Position numbers and translations under genes: made by a program
Source of the DNA: Pseudoxanthomonas sp.
GTDB taxonomy: Bacteria; Pseudomonadota; Gammaproteobacteria; Xanthomonadales; Xanthomonadaceae
DNA length: 64,000 nt
Assembly (NCBI GenBank): GCA_017745195.1
Contig: JAGHZW010000111.1
Span: 570 to 64,569, forward strand
Direction: 5' to 3'
Part shown: positions 17,695 through 27,027 of the stretch, in pieces
How the letters are laid out: each line of letters opens with the position of its first letter
Position numbering within the stretch: the stretch's first letter is position 1
The notes under the pieces: generated by a model
Database searches by the model: none
Told to the model about the DNA's origin: nothing
Seen by the model: only the letters and a program-made list of their open reading frames with translations

Positions 17695-18561
17695 ATGCCG
17701 GTACTCGCGCCCCCGCCCGAGGCGGTCGTCCTGGCCAACGTGCGACGCGCGCTGGAGGAGGACCTCGGCAGTGGCGACGTCACCGCCGCGCTGTTGCCCG
17801 ACGTCCCCGAGCGCGCCTACCTGCTGTGCAAGGAAGAAGCGGTCATTGCCGGTCGTCCGTGGTTCGACGCCTGCCATCGCGCGCTCGACCCGCAGGTGCG
17901 GATCGACTGGCAGGTCGCGGAAGGCGACCACGTGCGCGCCGGCACCGTGCTGGCCCTGCTCGAGGGCCGCAGCCGCGCCCTGGTCAGCGCCGAGCGGACC
18001 TCGCTCAACTTCCTGCAGACCCTGTCCGGCACCGCCACGGCGACCGCCGCCCATGTCGAGGCCGTGCGCGGCACCGGCGCGGTGATCCTGGACACGCGCA
18101 AGACCCTGCCCGGCCTGCGCCTGGCGCAGAAATACGCCGTGCGCGCCGGCGGCGGCGCCAACCACCGCATCGGCCTGTACGACACGGTGATGCTCAAGGA
18201 AAACCACATCCGGGTGGCCGGCTCGGTCGCGGGCGCGATCGCGATGGCCCGTGCCGCCCAGCCGGCACTGCCGCTGGTGGTCGAAGTCGAAACGCTCGAC
18301 CAGCTGCGCGAGGCCCTGGCCGCCGGCTGCGACCGCGTACTGGTCGATGATTTCAGCGCGGGCGAACGACGCGAAGCGGTGCGGATCGCACGATCGGCGC
18401 CGTTCGATGGCCGCATCCCGCTCGAGGTATCCGGCAGCGTGGACCTGGCGGGCCTGCGCGCGATCGCCGAGGACGGCGTGGACTTCATCTCCATCGGCGC
18501 ACTGACCAAGCACGTCCATGCCATCGACCTGTCGCTGAAGCTCGGGCCGGCACCAGCCTAG
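17695..18561 (+). CDS. nadC: Nicotinate-nucleotide diphosphorylase (carboxylating), quinolinate phosphoribosyltransferase
   Basis: A 288-residue cytosolic enzyme of de novo NAD synthesis that turns quinolinate and PRPP into nicotinate mononucleotide, CO2 and pyrophosphate. Key blocks are EEDLGSGDVT near the N-terminus, ERTSLNFLQTLSGTAT, the DTRKTLPGLR substrate loop, KYAVRAGGGANHRIGLYD and the C-terminal VSGSVDLAGLRAIAEDGVD. The ATG at 17695 gives the usual N-terminus. The ribosome binding site is weak, consistent with coupling to the upstream small gene. Confidence 0.96.
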   Translation: MPVLAPPPEAVVLANVRRALEEDLGSGDVTAALLPDVPERAYLLCKEEAVIAGRPWFDACHRALDPQVRIDWQVAEGDHVRAGTVLALLEGRSRALVSAERTSLNFLQTLSGTATATAAHVEAVRGTGAVILDTRKTLPGLRLAQKYAVRAGGGANHRIGLYDTVMLKENHIRVAGSVAGAIAMARAAQPALPLVVEVETLDQLREALAAGCDRVLVDDFSAGERREAVRIARSAPFDGRIPLEVSGSVDLAGLRAIAEDGVDFISIGALTKHVHAIDLSLKLGPAPA

Positions 18562-18739
18562 CGACGCGCACGCCGGCCACGCGGACGTCGCCTGGCGTCG
18601 CGGGAGACGCACGGGTGCACGCGATGCAGGTGTCCCTGCGCCGGCGTGCCTCGCGTTCTCCACGGTCAACGCCGGCATGATCACGGTTCGTCCACCACAG
18701 GTGGCTAAGCTCGATCCGGCACCGCGGAAAGGACTCGTC

Positions 18740-20005
18740 ATGCGCAGGCTCCACGCACTCGCCCTGCTCGCCCTCGCGGCATCCGCGGCGGGAACTGCGC
18801 ACGCGGCGCAGGGCGGCGTTGAAGTCTGCGACCTGCCGCCGCGCTTCGGCATCGAGGCCACCGCCGCGGCCATCATCCGCATCGCCTGCGATGAGCACCG
18901 GCTGTGGACCCGTCCCTTCATCGAGGCCGACGGACGCGTGGCCTGGCTCGGCGTTACCGAAGGAGAACGCATCGCCCTGGCCGACGACTACACGCCGGCC
19001 TGGCAACGGGTCGCGAAGTACTGGCGCGAAAGCGGCACCCTGTCGGCGATGGGATCCACCGCCGGCGCTGCCAGTTGCCTGTACCCGGGCACCACGCGCG
19101 AGGCCGTCAGCGACTGCCGCGCCTTCATCATCGACAACCCGTGGTCGGCGGCCTTCGTGTCCTGGGTGATGATGCGGGCGCCACTGCCCGAGTTCTTCCG
19201 CTCGCCGCGGCACATGGACTACATCGCACGTGCCTGGCGCAATCCCGAGCTCAGCCCCTACCTGTACATGGATCCGTTCACGGGGCGGCCAGTACCGGGC
19301 GACCTGCTGTGCTTCCTGCGCGCCGACGACCAGGGGCGCGGCACCGCCGGACTTCGGGCGGGGCTGTCCGGCAATGGTCCGCTGCCGGCGTATTCGCACT
19401 GCGACATCGTCGTCGCGGCCAACGTCGGCGGCGACCGCACGCTGTACCTGGTCGGCGGCAATGTGCTCAACACGGTGATGATGCGCAAGCTGCCGCTGGA
19501 CGCGTCCGGGCGGCTGCTGCCCGGACCGCTGCAGGCGGCAGCCGAGGACGCGCTGCGCGGCGAGAGTCGCGTCGCCGGCCGCCCCGTCACCGGCACCGCG
19601 GCCGCGCCGCCGGCCGCAGGGGCGGTGACCATGGGGGGCACCTCCACCACGAGCGCGCCGGTCAGCGACGAGGTGGTTCCCCCGGCCTGCCGTCCGGGCA
19701 ATCCTTCGGCGTGCAGCTTCAATCGCCGCGACTGGGTGGCCCTGCTCAAGCTGAAGCCGCAGGCGCAGTTGCGCGGCGGCTACCCGCCGCCGGCGCCATT
19801 CCGCCCGATACCGGCGGGCACCGGCACGCGACCGGCGCCGGCGCCCGCGCAAGGCGTGGCCATTCCGCCAGCTGGCGCTCCCGCTGCCGCCCCTGCGGTG
19901 CGGCCGCCAGCCACGCCCGCCTCATCCCCGCCCCGGCAGGCGATGCCCTCGCCCGCCGCGGCGCCTGCTGCGCAGGAACCGCCGCCGCCCCCGGCCGGCG
20001 GCTGA
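18740..20005 (+). CDS. Secreted DUF2272-like protein with Pro/Ala-rich C-terminal tail
   Basis: A 421-residue protein with a clear signal peptide (MRRLHALALLALAASAAGTAHA). The globular part (about residues 25-260) includes NPWSAAFVSWVMMRA, SPRHMDYIARAW, PVPGDLLCFLR and YSHCDIVVAANVGGD. This resembles DUF2272, which looks like a cysteine/histidine NlpC-type fold, although the exact catalytic set cannot be proved here. From about residue 345 the chain becomes very rich in Pro and Ala and ends in PPPPPAGG, possibly a periplasmic spacer or cell-wall-spanning tail. Its function is unknown. The ATG at 18740 follows GGAAAGGA. The 178-base gap after nadC shows no gene. Confidence 0.7.
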   Translation: MRRLHALALLALAASAAGTAHAAQGGVEVCDLPPRFGIEATAAAIIRIACDEHRLWTRPFIEADGRVAWLGVTEGERIALADDYTPAWQRVAKYWRESGTLSAMGSTAGAASCLYPGTTREAVSDCRAFIIDNPWSAAFVSWVMMRAPLPEFFRSPRHMDYIARAWRNPELSPYLYMDPFTGRPVPGDLLCFLRADDQGRGTAGLRAGLSGNGPLPAYSHCDIVVAANVGGDRTLYLVGGNVLNTVMMRKLPLDASGRLLPGPLQAAAEDALRGESRVAGRPVTGTAAAPPAAGAVTMGGTSTTSAPVSDEVVPPACRPGNPSACSFNRRDWVALLKLKPQAQLRGGYPPPAPFRPIPAGTGTRPAPAPAQGVAIPPAGAPAAAPAVRPPATPASSPPRQAMPSPAAAPAAQEPPPPPAGG

Positions 20006-20064
20006 AACCGCGTACGTGCCGCTGCGGATCGTGGAGCATCGCCGCTTCCGTTAAAGTCGCGGAC

Positions 20065-20406
20065 ATGCCCAGCCTAATCCTGCTCATGATCGTCGGCGCC
20101 GCCGCAGTCGCCTGGTGGAACGCCGCGCGCGCGGCCGCGGAACGCGCCGAATCGCTCGGCCGCGATGCCTGCGCTGCGGCGGATGTGCAGTGGCTGGACC
20201 AGAGCGTGCATGCCACCGGCGTGCGCCTGTACAGGCGCGAGGACGGCTGGCTGGGTCTGGAACGCACGTTCCGCTTCGACTATTCGGAAGATGGCGTCGA
20301 GCGCCATGGAGGCCGGCTGGTGCTGCGCGGCGACCGCCTGGTGTCGTTCGTCGGCCCTTCGTCCGGCGCGCACGTGATCCCGTTCGATCGCGCGCGCAGG
20401 AATTGA
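20065..20406 (+). CDS. DUF3301-like small membrane-anchored protein
   Basis: A 113-residue protein. An N-terminal hydrophobic helix (MPSLILLMIVGAAAVAWW) is followed by a short cytoplasmic or periplasmic domain with the conserved block VQWLDQSVHATGVRLYRREDG and FRFDYSEDG, matching the DUF3301 family of unknown function. It follows the DUF2272-like gene by 59 bases and is convergent with sspB, whose stop is 4 bases away. Confidence 0.75.
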   Translation: MPSLILLMIVGAAAVAWWNAARAAAERAESLGRDACAAADVQWLDQSVHATGVRLYRREDGWLGLERTFRFDYSEDGVERHGGRLVLRGDRLVSFVGPSSGAHVIPFDRARRN

Positions 20407-20410
20407 CCGG

Positions 20411-20866
20411 CTACTTCACCACGCGCAGGTGCGGGCGCTTGCCGGGCGTGGGATCCGCTGGACCCTCGGGCGGCGTGTCGTGGTCGTCGCCGTCATGGGC
20501 TTCGTCACCGGCATAGGACGCGTGCGCGCTGCCCGCGCCTTCCTCGGGCAGCACCATGCCCTGCCCGGTCTCGCGCGCATACACCGCCAGCACCGCGCCG
20601 ACCGGCACGTTCACCGGCTGGCTGACGCCGCCGAAGCGCGCGGTGAAGCCGATCCACTCGTTGTCCATCTGCAGCCCGACCACGGCGCGGTCGGCGATGT
20701 TGAGCACCACTTTGCCTTCGCGCACCGCGCCCGGCGGAACGCGCACGCCGGCTACGCCCGCATCCACCAGGATGTGCGGAGTCATGCCGTTGTCGTTGAT
20801 CCATTCGGTCAGCGCCCGCAACAGGTACGGACGGTAGCTGGTCATGCGTGGTGCGTCATCGCTCAT
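20411..20866 (-). CDS. sspB: ClpXP protease specificity-enhancing factor SspB
   Basis: A 151-residue adaptor that tethers ssrA-tagged proteins to the ClpXP protease. The N-terminal domain reads MTSYRPYLLRALTEWINDNG, with PHILVDA and FTARFGGVSQPVNVPVGAVLAVYARE after it, all standard SspB blocks. A flexible acidic linker follows, and the conserved C-terminal ClpX-binding tail ends PHLRVVK. The ATG at 20866 gives the usual N-terminus. It is downstream of sspA by 59 bases, forming the classic sspA-sspB pair. Confidence 0.95.
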   Translation of the reverse strand: MSDDAPRMTSYRPYLLRALTEWINDNGMTPHILVDAGVAGVRVPPGAVREGKVVLNIADRAVVGLQMDNEWIGFTARFGGVSQPVNVPVGAVLAVYARETGQGMVLPEEGAGSAHASYAGDEAHDGDDHDTPPEGPADPTPGKRPHLRVVK

Positions 20867-20925
20867 GGCGTGCAGTCTACGCCGCCGCGCGGGATATTGC
20901 CGCGGCGCGGGGCCGCGGCCGCCGG

Positions 20926-21561
20926 TCAGACCGGCATTTCGCGCAGCTTCTTTTCCTGGTCGGTGAGGCTGCGGAGGAAACCGGGATTGCGGAAGATCCG
21001 GTTGCCGTAGTCCTCGATCGGCTTGCCGTCCTTCGGCAGCGGCACGTCCAGCGCCTGCAGGCGCCAGATGATCGGCGCCATCGCGCAGTCGGCCAGGCTC
21101 ATCTCGGGATTGAGGAAGAACTTGCTGGCGCGGAACAGCGGCAGCGACTCGGTCAGCAGTTCCTTCAGGCGCTTGCGGCCGGCTTCGGCCTGCTGCTTGT
21201 TGCCCAGCTGGATCGCCTGCACCTGCGGCACCCAGTCGTGCTCGATCCGCAACATGGCAAGGCGCAGCCGCGCCCGCGACAGCGGGTCGACCGGCATCAG
21301 CGGCGGGTGCGGGTAACGCTCGTCCAGGTACTCGCTGACCACCGAGGCCGCGTACAGCACCAGCTCGCGCTCGACCAGGGTCGGCACCGAGTGGTACGGA
21401 TTGAGGTGGATCAGGTCCTCCGGCGGGTTCTGCGCATCCACCGGGACCAGGTCGTAGGTCACACCCTTGGCCGCCAGGACCAGGCGCACCCGATGACAAA
21501 GCACGTCATCGACAGAGGAGAACAACGTCAGGGTATTGCGCATGCGCACGCTCGCTGCCAT
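20926..21561 (-). CDS. sspA: Stringent starvation protein A (GST-fold RNA polymerase-associated protein)
   Basis: A 211-residue protein with a thioredoxin-like N-terminal domain (TLTLFSSVDDVLCHRVRLVLAAKG, then LNPYHSVPTLVERELVLY) and an alpha-helical GST C-terminal domain (FFLNPEMSLADCAMAPIIWRL). SspA binds RNA polymerase and aids stress survival; its GST fold lacks glutathione-transferase activity. The ATG at 21561 has GGAGGG 5 bases upstream. It is separated from petC by a terminator, so the sspAB unit is probably transcribed at least partly on its own. Confidence 0.95.
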   Translation of the reverse strand: MAASVRMRNTLTLFSSVDDVLCHRVRLVLAAKGVTYDLVPVDAQNPPEDLIHLNPYHSVPTLVERELVLYAASVVSEYLDERYPHPPLMPVDPLSRARLRLAMLRIEHDWVPQVQAIQLGNKQQAEAGRKRLKELLTESLPLFRASKFFLNPEMSLADCAMAPIIWRLQALDVPLPKDGKPIEDYGNRIFRNPGFLRSLTDQEKKLREMPV

Positions 21562-21658
21562 CTAGGCCCTCCGACGACCGGGCTCCGCCGGCCGTACCCG
21601 CGCTGCCAGGCCCCTCGCCGGCAGTCGCCATATCCCCCGAGTGTGCCGGTGAGCGCCC

Positions 21659-21688
21659 AAAAAGCGCAAGGCCGGGAAGATCCCGGCC
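21659..21688 (-). terminator. Rho-independent terminator after petC
   Basis: GGCCGGGA (21670-21677) and TCCCGGCC (21681-21688) form a perfect stem around AGA. On the minus strand it is followed by TTGCGCTTTTT. A second GC-rich hairpin, GCGCTCCC/GGGAGCGC, lies just before it at 21707-21724. Confidence 0.8.
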
Positions 21689-21732
21689 CCGGCATCACCT
21701 GCAGGCGCGCTCCCGAGGGAGCGCACCAGGCA

Positions 21733-22476
21733 TCAGTGCACGTCCGACCAGTACTCCTGCTTGAGCAGGTAGCCGAGGAAGGTCAGTGCCACCAGGAACA
21801 GGATCACCCACACGCCGAGCGCCTGGCGCTTGAGTGCGGCCGGCTCGCCGGCGTACTCGAGGAAGTTGGCGATGTCGCGCACGGTCTGGTCGAATTCCTC
21901 GGCCGACTGCCGGCCCGGCGTGGTGACCAGCAGACGCTCCGGATGGCGGGTGCCGGTCTCGTCGGGCTCGCCGAACTCGGCGTGCTGGACGCCCTGCAGC
22001 TCCCACAGCGGGTTGGGCATGGAGGCGTTCGGGAACAGCTGGTTGTTCCAGCCCAGCGGACGCGACTCGTCCAGGTAGAACGACTTGAGGTAGGTATAGA
22101 TCCAGTTGCTGCCACGCACGCGGCCGGCCAGGCTCAGGTCCGGCGGCATCTTGCCGAACCAGGCGGTGCCGTCGGCGTTGCGCATGGTCACCTGGATCTG
22201 CTCGCCGAACTTGGCGCCGGTGAAGTTGAGGTTGGACATCACCTCTTCTTCGGTCAGCCCCAGGTCCTCGGCCATGCGCGAGTAACGCAGGAACTTGAGC
22301 GAGTGGCAGCCCGAGCAGTAGTTCATGTACAGCTTGGCACCGCGCTGCAGCGAGGCACGGTCGGACAGGTCATTGCCGGCCTGCAGCAGGTTGCCGCCCT
22401 CGGAGGCGAGCACCGCAGCTGAAAACAGGAGTCCGGCAGCGGCCGAGGCCAGCAGGGCAATCCACTTCTTAGTCAT
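21733..22476 (-). CDS. petC: Cytochrome c1 of the bc1 complex
   Basis: A 247-residue c-type haem subunit that passes electrons from the Rieske protein to cytochrome c. It has a signal peptide ([24 protein letters not shown]), the haem motif CSGCH in [18 protein letters not shown], the family block [23 protein letters not shown], a Met-containing [14 protein letters not shown] axial-ligand region and a C-terminal membrane anchor ([16 protein letters not shown]). The ATG at 22476 overlaps petB by 8 bases. It is the last gene of petABC. Confidence 0.97.
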   Translation of the reverse strand: MTKKWIALLASAAAGLLFSAAVLASEGGNLLQAGNDLSDRASLQRGAKLYMNYCSGCHSLKFLRYSRMAEDLGLTEEEVMSNLNFTGAKFGEQIQVTMRNADGTAWFGKMPPDLSLAGRVRGSNWIYTYLKSFYLDESRPLGWNNQLFPNASMPNPLWELQGVQHAEFGEPDETGTRHPERLLVTTPGRQSAEEFDQTVRDIANFLEYAGEPAALKRQALGVWVILFLVALTFLGYLLKQEYWSDVH

Positions 22477-23728
22477 GCGTCGTCACCCGTTCCGGCACCG
22501 GCTTGGTCTTGTCCCATTTGGTCCACAGCGGCATGGTCAGGAAGAAAAGGAAGTAATAGGCGGTCAGGAAGCGGCCGATGATCGTCTCCACCGGGTCGGT
22601 GCCGGGGCCGGCGCCGATCTTGCCCAGGTAGACGAAGGTGAAGGCGAACGCCAGCAGCAGCGCCCAGGAGAGCTTGCCGCGGTAGCGGTACGACTTGGCC
22701 TTGGCGCGGTCCAGCCACGGCAGCGCGAACAGGATCGCGATCGCGCCGAACATCACCATCACGCCGCCGAGCTTGTTCGGCACCACCCGCAACATCGCGT
22801 AGAACGGGGTGTAGTACCACACCGGCTTGATGTGCGCCGGCGTCACCAGGCGGTTGGCCTCGGTGAAGTTGTCATGCTCGAGGAACCAGCCGCCGAACGC
22901 CGGGGCGAAGAAGATGATGAAGGCGGCGATGACCAGCATCGCGAACACGTAGAAGGTGTCCTTCACCGTGTAGTACGGGTGGAACGGCACGCCGTCGGCG
23001 GGGGCGGTCGGCGACCAGCGGTTGCCCTTCGGCCCCTTCTTGATCTCGACGCCATCCGGGTTGTTCGAGCCGACCTCGTGCAGCGCGCCCAGGTGCAGCA
23101 CGACCAGCAGCAGCAGGACCAGCGGCAGTGCGACCACGTGCAGGGCGAAGAAGCGGCCCAGGGTCGCGTCGGACGGCAGGTAGTCGCCCATGATCCACTC
23201 GGTCAGGCCGCCGCCGATCACCGGGATCGCGCCGAACAGCGAGATGATCACCTTGGCACCCCAGAACGACATCTGGCCCCATGGCAGCACGTAGCCCATG
23301 AAGGCTTCGGCCATCAGCACCAGGTAGATCAGCATGCCGAGGATCCACACCAGCTCGCGCGGCTTCTGGTAGGAGCCGTACATCAGGCCGCGGAACATGT
23401 GCAGGTAGACGACGATGAAGAACATCGACGCGCCGGTGCTGTGCATGTAGCGGATCAGCCAGCCCCACTCCACGTCGCGCATGATGTACTCGACCGAGGC
23501 GAAGGCTTCCGCCGCGCTCGGCTTGTAGTGCATCGTCAGGAAGATGCCGGTCACGATCTGGTTGACCAGCACCACCATCGACAGCACGCCGAAGATGTAC
23601 CAGATGTTGAAGTTCTTCGGCGCGTAGTACTCGGACATGTGCTTCCGGTACATCGGCGCCAGCGCCGGGGCGCGTGCATTGACCCAGTCCATCACGCCGG
23701 TGGCGGTGCGGGTGAAGATGTTCGCCAT
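22469..23728 (-). CDS. petB: Cytochrome b of the bc1 complex
   Basis: A 419-residue inner-membrane subunit that oxidises ubiquinol at Qo and reduces quinone at Qi. The haem-ligand helices are seen: [20 protein letters not shown] and [20 protein letters not shown], each with two His spaced for the bis-His haems. The Qo-site motif is PVWY ([15 protein letters not shown]) rather than PEWY, a known natural variant in proteobacteria. About eight or nine membrane segments fit the family. It starts 3 bases after petA and overlaps petC. Confidence 0.97.
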   Translation of the reverse strand: MANIFTRTATGVMDWVNARAPALAPMYRKHMSEYYAPKNFNIWYIFGVLSMVVLVNQIVTGIFLTMHYKPSAAEAFASVEYIMRDVEWGWLIRYMHSTGASMFFIVVYLHMFRGLMYGSYQKPRELVWILGMLIYLVLMAEAFMGYVLPWGQMSFWGAKVIISLFGAIPVIGGGLTEWIMGDYLPSDATLGRFFALHVVALPLVLLLLVVLHLGALHEVGSNNPDGVEIKKGPKGNRWSPTAPADGVPFHPYYTVKDTFYVFAMLVIAAFIIFFAPAFGGWFLEHDNFTEANRLVTPAHIKPVWYYTPFYAMLRVVPNKLGGVMVMFGAIAILFALPWLDRAKAKSYRYRGKLSWALLLAFAFTFVYLGKIGAGPGTDPVETIIGRFLTAYYFLFFLTMPLWTKWDKTKPVPERVTTHD

Positions 23729-23731
23729 CGC

Positions 23732-24349
23732 TTACGCCCCCTGCGGATCGACGCCCACGACAATCGTGTTGTCGTCGGCGTAATGGTGCGGCGGCACGAC
23801 CAGGTTGGTCGGTGCCGGCACGCCCTGGAACACGCGCCCGGCCATGTCGAAGCGCGACTTGTGGCACGGGCAGAAGTAGCCACCCTTCCACTCCGGGTCG
23901 AACGGCTCGGGGCGGATCTCGGCGACCATCTCCGGCGAGCAGCCGAGGTGGGTGCACAGGCCGACCAGGACCGAGATCTCCGGCTTGAGCGAACGCAGCT
24001 CCGGGTTGGCCTTGAGCACGTAGGCCGGCTGCTGGTCGGCGTTCTTGGACTCCGGATCGCGCAGGCGGCCATCCAGGGTCGGCAACGCCTCGAGCACGGC
24101 CTTGGAACGCTTGACGATCCAGATCGGCTGGCCGCGCCATTCCAGGATCAGGCGCTGGCCTTCCTGCAGGGCGCTGATGTCGGCGGTCACCGGTGCGCCG
24201 GCGAGCCTGGCCCGGGCGCTGGGGTTCCACGACTTGATGAACGGTACTGCGGCGAAACCGGCTCCGACGGCACCCACCACCACGGTGGACGCGGTCAGGA
24301 ACCGGCGTCGGCCCGTGTTCACGGGCTTTTGGACCTCATCGTTGGCCAT
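23732..24349 (-). CDS. petA: Rieske iron-sulfur protein of the bc1 complex
   Basis: A 205-residue subunit with an N-terminal twin-arginine signal-anchor ([19 protein letters not shown]) and a C-terminal Rieske domain. The [2Fe-2S] ligands lie in CTHLGC and CPCHKSRFD. The second box has Lys where many family members have Gly, as in related proteins. The [16 protein letters not shown] block follows. It is the first gene of petABC, which couples quinol oxidation to proton translocation. Upstream there is a plausible promoter at 24443-24472. Confidence 0.97.
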   Translation of the reverse strand: MANDEVQKPVNTGRRRFLTASTVVVGAVGAGFAAVPFIKSWNPSARARLAGAPVTADISALQEGQRLILEWRGQPIWIVKRSKAVLEALPTLDGRLRDPESKNADQQPAYVLKANPELRSLKPEISVLVGLCTHLGCSPEMVAEIRPEPFDPEWKGGYFCPCHKSRFDMAGRVFQGVPAPTNLVVPPHHYADDNTIVVGVDPQGA

Positions 24350-24442
24350 CCGGCACTCCGAAAAATCTTTCTACTGGTAGCGTTGGCTGCCTGCGACACG
24401 TGCCCCGTGATCACAGCACGGTCCGGTCGCAAAAGACGGCGA

Positions 24443-24472
24443 AGTGTAACGGATGCCTTAACGGGCCGACAA
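24443..24472 (-). promoter_or_regulatory. Candidate sigma70 promoter of petABC
   Basis: On the minus strand TTGTCG (24472-24467), an 18-bp spacer and TACACT (24448-24443), each 4/6 to consensus, lie about 95 bases upstream of petA. A GTGATCAC palindrome at 24407-24414 lies between promoter and gene. Confidence 0.45.
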
Positions 24473-24496
24473 TGGCGATCCATGCCGAAGCCGGTG

Positions 24497-25405
24497 TCAG
24501 CGTGCCGCCTGCACGCCGCGGTAGCGTTCGGCGAGCACGCCGACCCGCTGCACGTAGCGCTGGGTCTCGCTGTACGGCGGCACCCCCCGGTAGCGATCCA
24601 CCGCGCCCTCGCCGGCGTTGTAACCGGCAGCGGCCAGGGTCAGGTCGCCGTTGTAGCGACGCAGCAGCCAGGACAGGTACTGGACCCCGCCGCGTATGTT
24701 CTGGTTCGCGTCATAGCTGTCGGCCACGCCGAACCTGCGCGCGGTCGGCGGCATCAGCTGCATCAGCCCCTGCGCGCCGGCGCGCGACAGCGCCAGCGGG
24801 TTGAACGCGGATTCGGCATGGATGATCGCCCGCACGATCGCCTCCTCGACCCCGAACTCGCGTGCTGCTGCCGCGATCTCGGCCTGGTAGGCGCTGGTGT
24901 TCAGGCGCACGGTCGCGAAGCTGACCCCGGGGTTGACCGCGCAGGCATAGCAGGTCTCGATGTAGCTGTAGGCGATGGTGCGCAGCTGGCTGGCCCCGGC
25001 ACCGCGCCCCGGCGGCCGGCTGCTGAAGTGGCGCACGCCATCCTTCATGTAGGAGTAGACCTGGCCACTGACCCGGCGTTGCGGCGCGGCGGTGCGGACC
25101 GGCGGCAGCGGCGCGGGCACGATCGCATCGGACCGGTTGCTGGCTGGGATCAGCGCCGGCGCAGGCGTCGAAACGGCCACCGCGGCCGGGACCGGCGCGG
25201 GCACCTGGGCGGCCCGGCGCGCGCGGGTCACGCCCCGGTCCGGGGTGTAGTGGCTGAAGACCTTGCACTGGGCGCCGGCGATACGCTGGCTGACATAGCT
25301 GGCGACGCCATCCGCGCCGACGCAGCGGTACAGCGTGCCTGCACTGGCCGGCATGGCGACCAGCGCGAGCAGCAGCGCGCCCGCTTTCCCCAGCATCCCC
25401 TTCAT
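24497..25405 (-). CDS. Secreted lytic transglycosylase (SLT domain) with N-terminal DUF4124-like segment
   Basis: A 302-residue exported protein. The signal peptide ([23 protein letters not shown]) is followed by [15 protein letters not shown], a short segment like DUF4124, a low-complexity Pro/Ala linker, and a C-terminal SLT goose-lysozyme-type domain (about residues 180-300). The catalytic Glu is in [20 protein letters not shown], followed by the LMQLMPPTA and [16 protein letters not shown] motifs. It would cleave peptidoglycan between MurNAc and GlcNAc, leaving 1,6-anhydroMurNAc. The ATG at 25405 fits the signal peptide. It lies between petABC and miaB on the minus strand. Confidence 0.88.
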   Translation of the reverse strand: MKGMLGKAGALLLALVAMPASAGTLYRCVGADGVASYVSQRIAGAQCKVFSHYTPDRGVTRARRAAQVPAPVPAAVAVSTPAPALIPASNRSDAIVPAPLPPVRTAAPQRRVSGQVYSYMKDGVRHFSSRPPGRGAGASQLRTIAYSYIETCYACAVNPGVSFATVRLNTSAYQAEIAAAAREFGVEEAIVRAIIHAESAFNPLALSRAGAQGLMQLMPPTARRFGVADSYDANQNIRGGVQYLSWLLRRYNGDLTLAAAGYNAGEGAVDRYRGVPPYSETQRYVQRVGVLAERYRGVQAAR

Positions 25406-25510
25406 GGCGCGGAGTATCCCGGCTTCCCCCGTCATTGCCAAGCCATTGTCCGACAAGCGGAAAAACGTGGCCGGCGTCGCGGATCGGCCGCCGGCCGCTT
25501 CGTGGACGGC

Positions 25511-25516
25511 TACAAT
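25511..25516 (+). promoter_or_regulatory. Candidate -10 box for miaB
   Basis: TACAAT, 31 bases upstream of the miaB ATG and identical to the -10 box proposed for tRNA-Asn. No clear -35 is visible. Confidence 0.35.
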
Positions 25517-25546
25517 GCGCACCCCTGCCCGCCTGGACTAACCGCC

Positions 25547-27013
25547 ATGACCGGGATGAACGCCACGCCGGACATCCATCCGGACGCCGCCATCGCGCCC
25601 ACCACCCCGATTGCCCCCGCCCTGGTTCCGCTGCCGGGGGCCACCCCGCGCGCCATCCCCGGCGGAGCGAGGGGCAAGCTCTATATAAAGACCCACGGCT
25701 GCCAGATGAACGAGTACGACTCGGCCAAGATGGCCGACGTGCTGGCCGAGCACGAGGGCCTGGAGCTGACCGACGACCCCGAACAGGCCGACGTCGTCCT
25801 GGTCAACACCTGCTCGATCCGCGAAAAGGCGCAGGAGAAGGTGTTCAGCCAGCTCGGCCGCTGGAAGGCGCTGAAGGGCCGCGGCCGCGAGGTGATCATC
25901 GGCGTTGGCGGCTGCGTGGCATCCCAGGAAGGCGAGGCGATCGTCAAGCGTGCGCCGTACGTGGACCTGGTGTTCGGCCCGCAGACCCTGCACCGCCTGC
26001 CCGAGCTGATCCGCGCCCGCCGCGAACAGAACCGGCCGCAGGTCGACATCAGCTTCCCGGAGATCGAGAAGTTCGACCGCCTGCCCGAGCCGCGCGCCGA
26101 AGGGCCGAGCGCGTTCGTCTCGATCATGGAAGGCTGCTCGAAGTACTGCTCGTTCTGCGTGGTGCCCTACACCCGCGGCACCGAGGTCAGCCGCCCGTTC
26201 GAGGACGTGCTGGTCGAAGTGGCGCAGCTGGCCGCGCAGGGCGTGCGCGAGATCAACCTGCTCGGGCAGAACGTCAACGCCTACCGCGGCCCCCTGGACG
26301 GCACCGACGAAGTGGCGGACCTGGGCCTGCTGATCCGCACCATCGCCCAGATCGAGGGCGTGGGCCGGATCCGCTTCACCACCTCGCACCCGCTTGAGTT
26401 CTCCGACTCGCTGGTCGAGGCCTATCGCGACGTGCCGCAGCTGGCCAACTACCTGCACCTGCCAGTCCAGGCCGGCAGCGACCGCGTGCTCAGCGCGATG
26501 AAGCGCGGCTACACCGCGCTGGAGTTCAAGCAGAAGATCCGCAAGCTGCGCGCGGTGCGCCCGGACATCTCCATCTCCTCGGACTTCATCGTCGGCTTCC
26601 CCGGCGAGACCGATGCCGACTTCGACAAGACCATGAAGCTGATCGAGGACGTCGGCTTCGACCAGAGCTTCTCGTTCATCTATTCGCGCCGCCCCGGCAC
26701 GCCAGCCGCCGACCTCGAGGACGACACGCCCGAGTCGGTCAAGCACGCGCGCCTTGAACGGCTGCAGCAGCACATCAACACGCACGCCGCCGGCATCTCG
26801 CAGGCGATGGTCGGCACCGTGCAGACGGTGCTGGTCGAAGGCCCGTCGAAGAAGGACCCCAACGAGCTGACCGGCAAGACCGAGAACATGCGCTCGGTGA
26901 ACTTCGCCGGTTCGCCGCGACTGGTCGGCCAGTTCGTCGACGTGGTGATCACCGAGGCGTTGACCAACTCGCTGCGCGGGCGGGTGGCCATCGGCGGCAA
27001 CGACGCGGACTGA
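25547..27013 (+). CDS. miaB: tRNA-2-methylthio-N6-dimethylallyladenosine synthase MiaB
   Basis: A 488-residue radical-SAM enzyme that adds a 2-methylthio group to i6A37 of tRNAs reading UNN codons. The N-terminal UPF0004 domain has three cluster cysteines in [20 protein letters not shown] and [10 protein letters not shown]. The radical-SAM motif [15 protein letters not shown] is seen next, then [11 protein letters not shown], the [13 protein letters not shown] block, and a C-terminal TRAM domain ([21 protein letters not shown]). A 40-residue Ala/Pro-rich N-terminal extension precedes KLYIKTHGC. The frame is open far upstream, but only the ATG at 25547 is plausible. Confidence 0.96.
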   Translation: MTGMNATPDIHPDAAIAPTTPIAPALVPLPGATPRAIPGGARGKLYIKTHGCQMNEYDSAKMADVLAEHEGLELTDDPEQADVVLVNTCSIREKAQEKVFSQLGRWKALKGRGREVIIGVGGCVASQEGEAIVKRAPYVDLVFGPQTLHRLPELIRARREQNRPQVDISFPEIEKFDRLPEPRAEGPSAFVSIMEGCSKYCSFCVVPYTRGTEVSRPFEDVLVEVAQLAAQGVREINLLGQNVNAYRGPLDGTDEVADLGLLIRTIAQIEGVGRIRFTTSHPLEFSDSLVEAYRDVPQLANYLHLPVQAGSDRVLSAMKRGYTALEFKQKIRKLRAVRPDISISSDFIVGFPGETDADFDKTMKLIEDVGFDQSFSFIYSRRPGTPAADLEDDTPESVKHARLERLQQHINTHAAGISQAMVGTVQTVLVEGPSKKDPNELTGKTENMRSVNFAGSPRLVGQFVDVVITEALTNSLRGRVAIGGNDAD

Positions 27014-27027
27014 CCGCTCGCCACCTT

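Noticed and set aside
22810..22840. PVWY instead of PEWY in cytochrome b as a possible loss of the Qo glutamate.
   Set aside because: This variation is known in proteobacteria and the rest of the Qo site is normal.
23860..23890. CPCHKS instead of CPCHGS in the Rieske protein as a possible defect.
   Set aside because: Both Cys and the His ligands are intact; I judge this to be a natural variant in related bc1 complexes.
22325..25546. A long frame continuing upstream of miaB across petABC.
   Set aside because: Only the part from 25547 matches MiaB; the upstream section is antisense to cytochrome genes.
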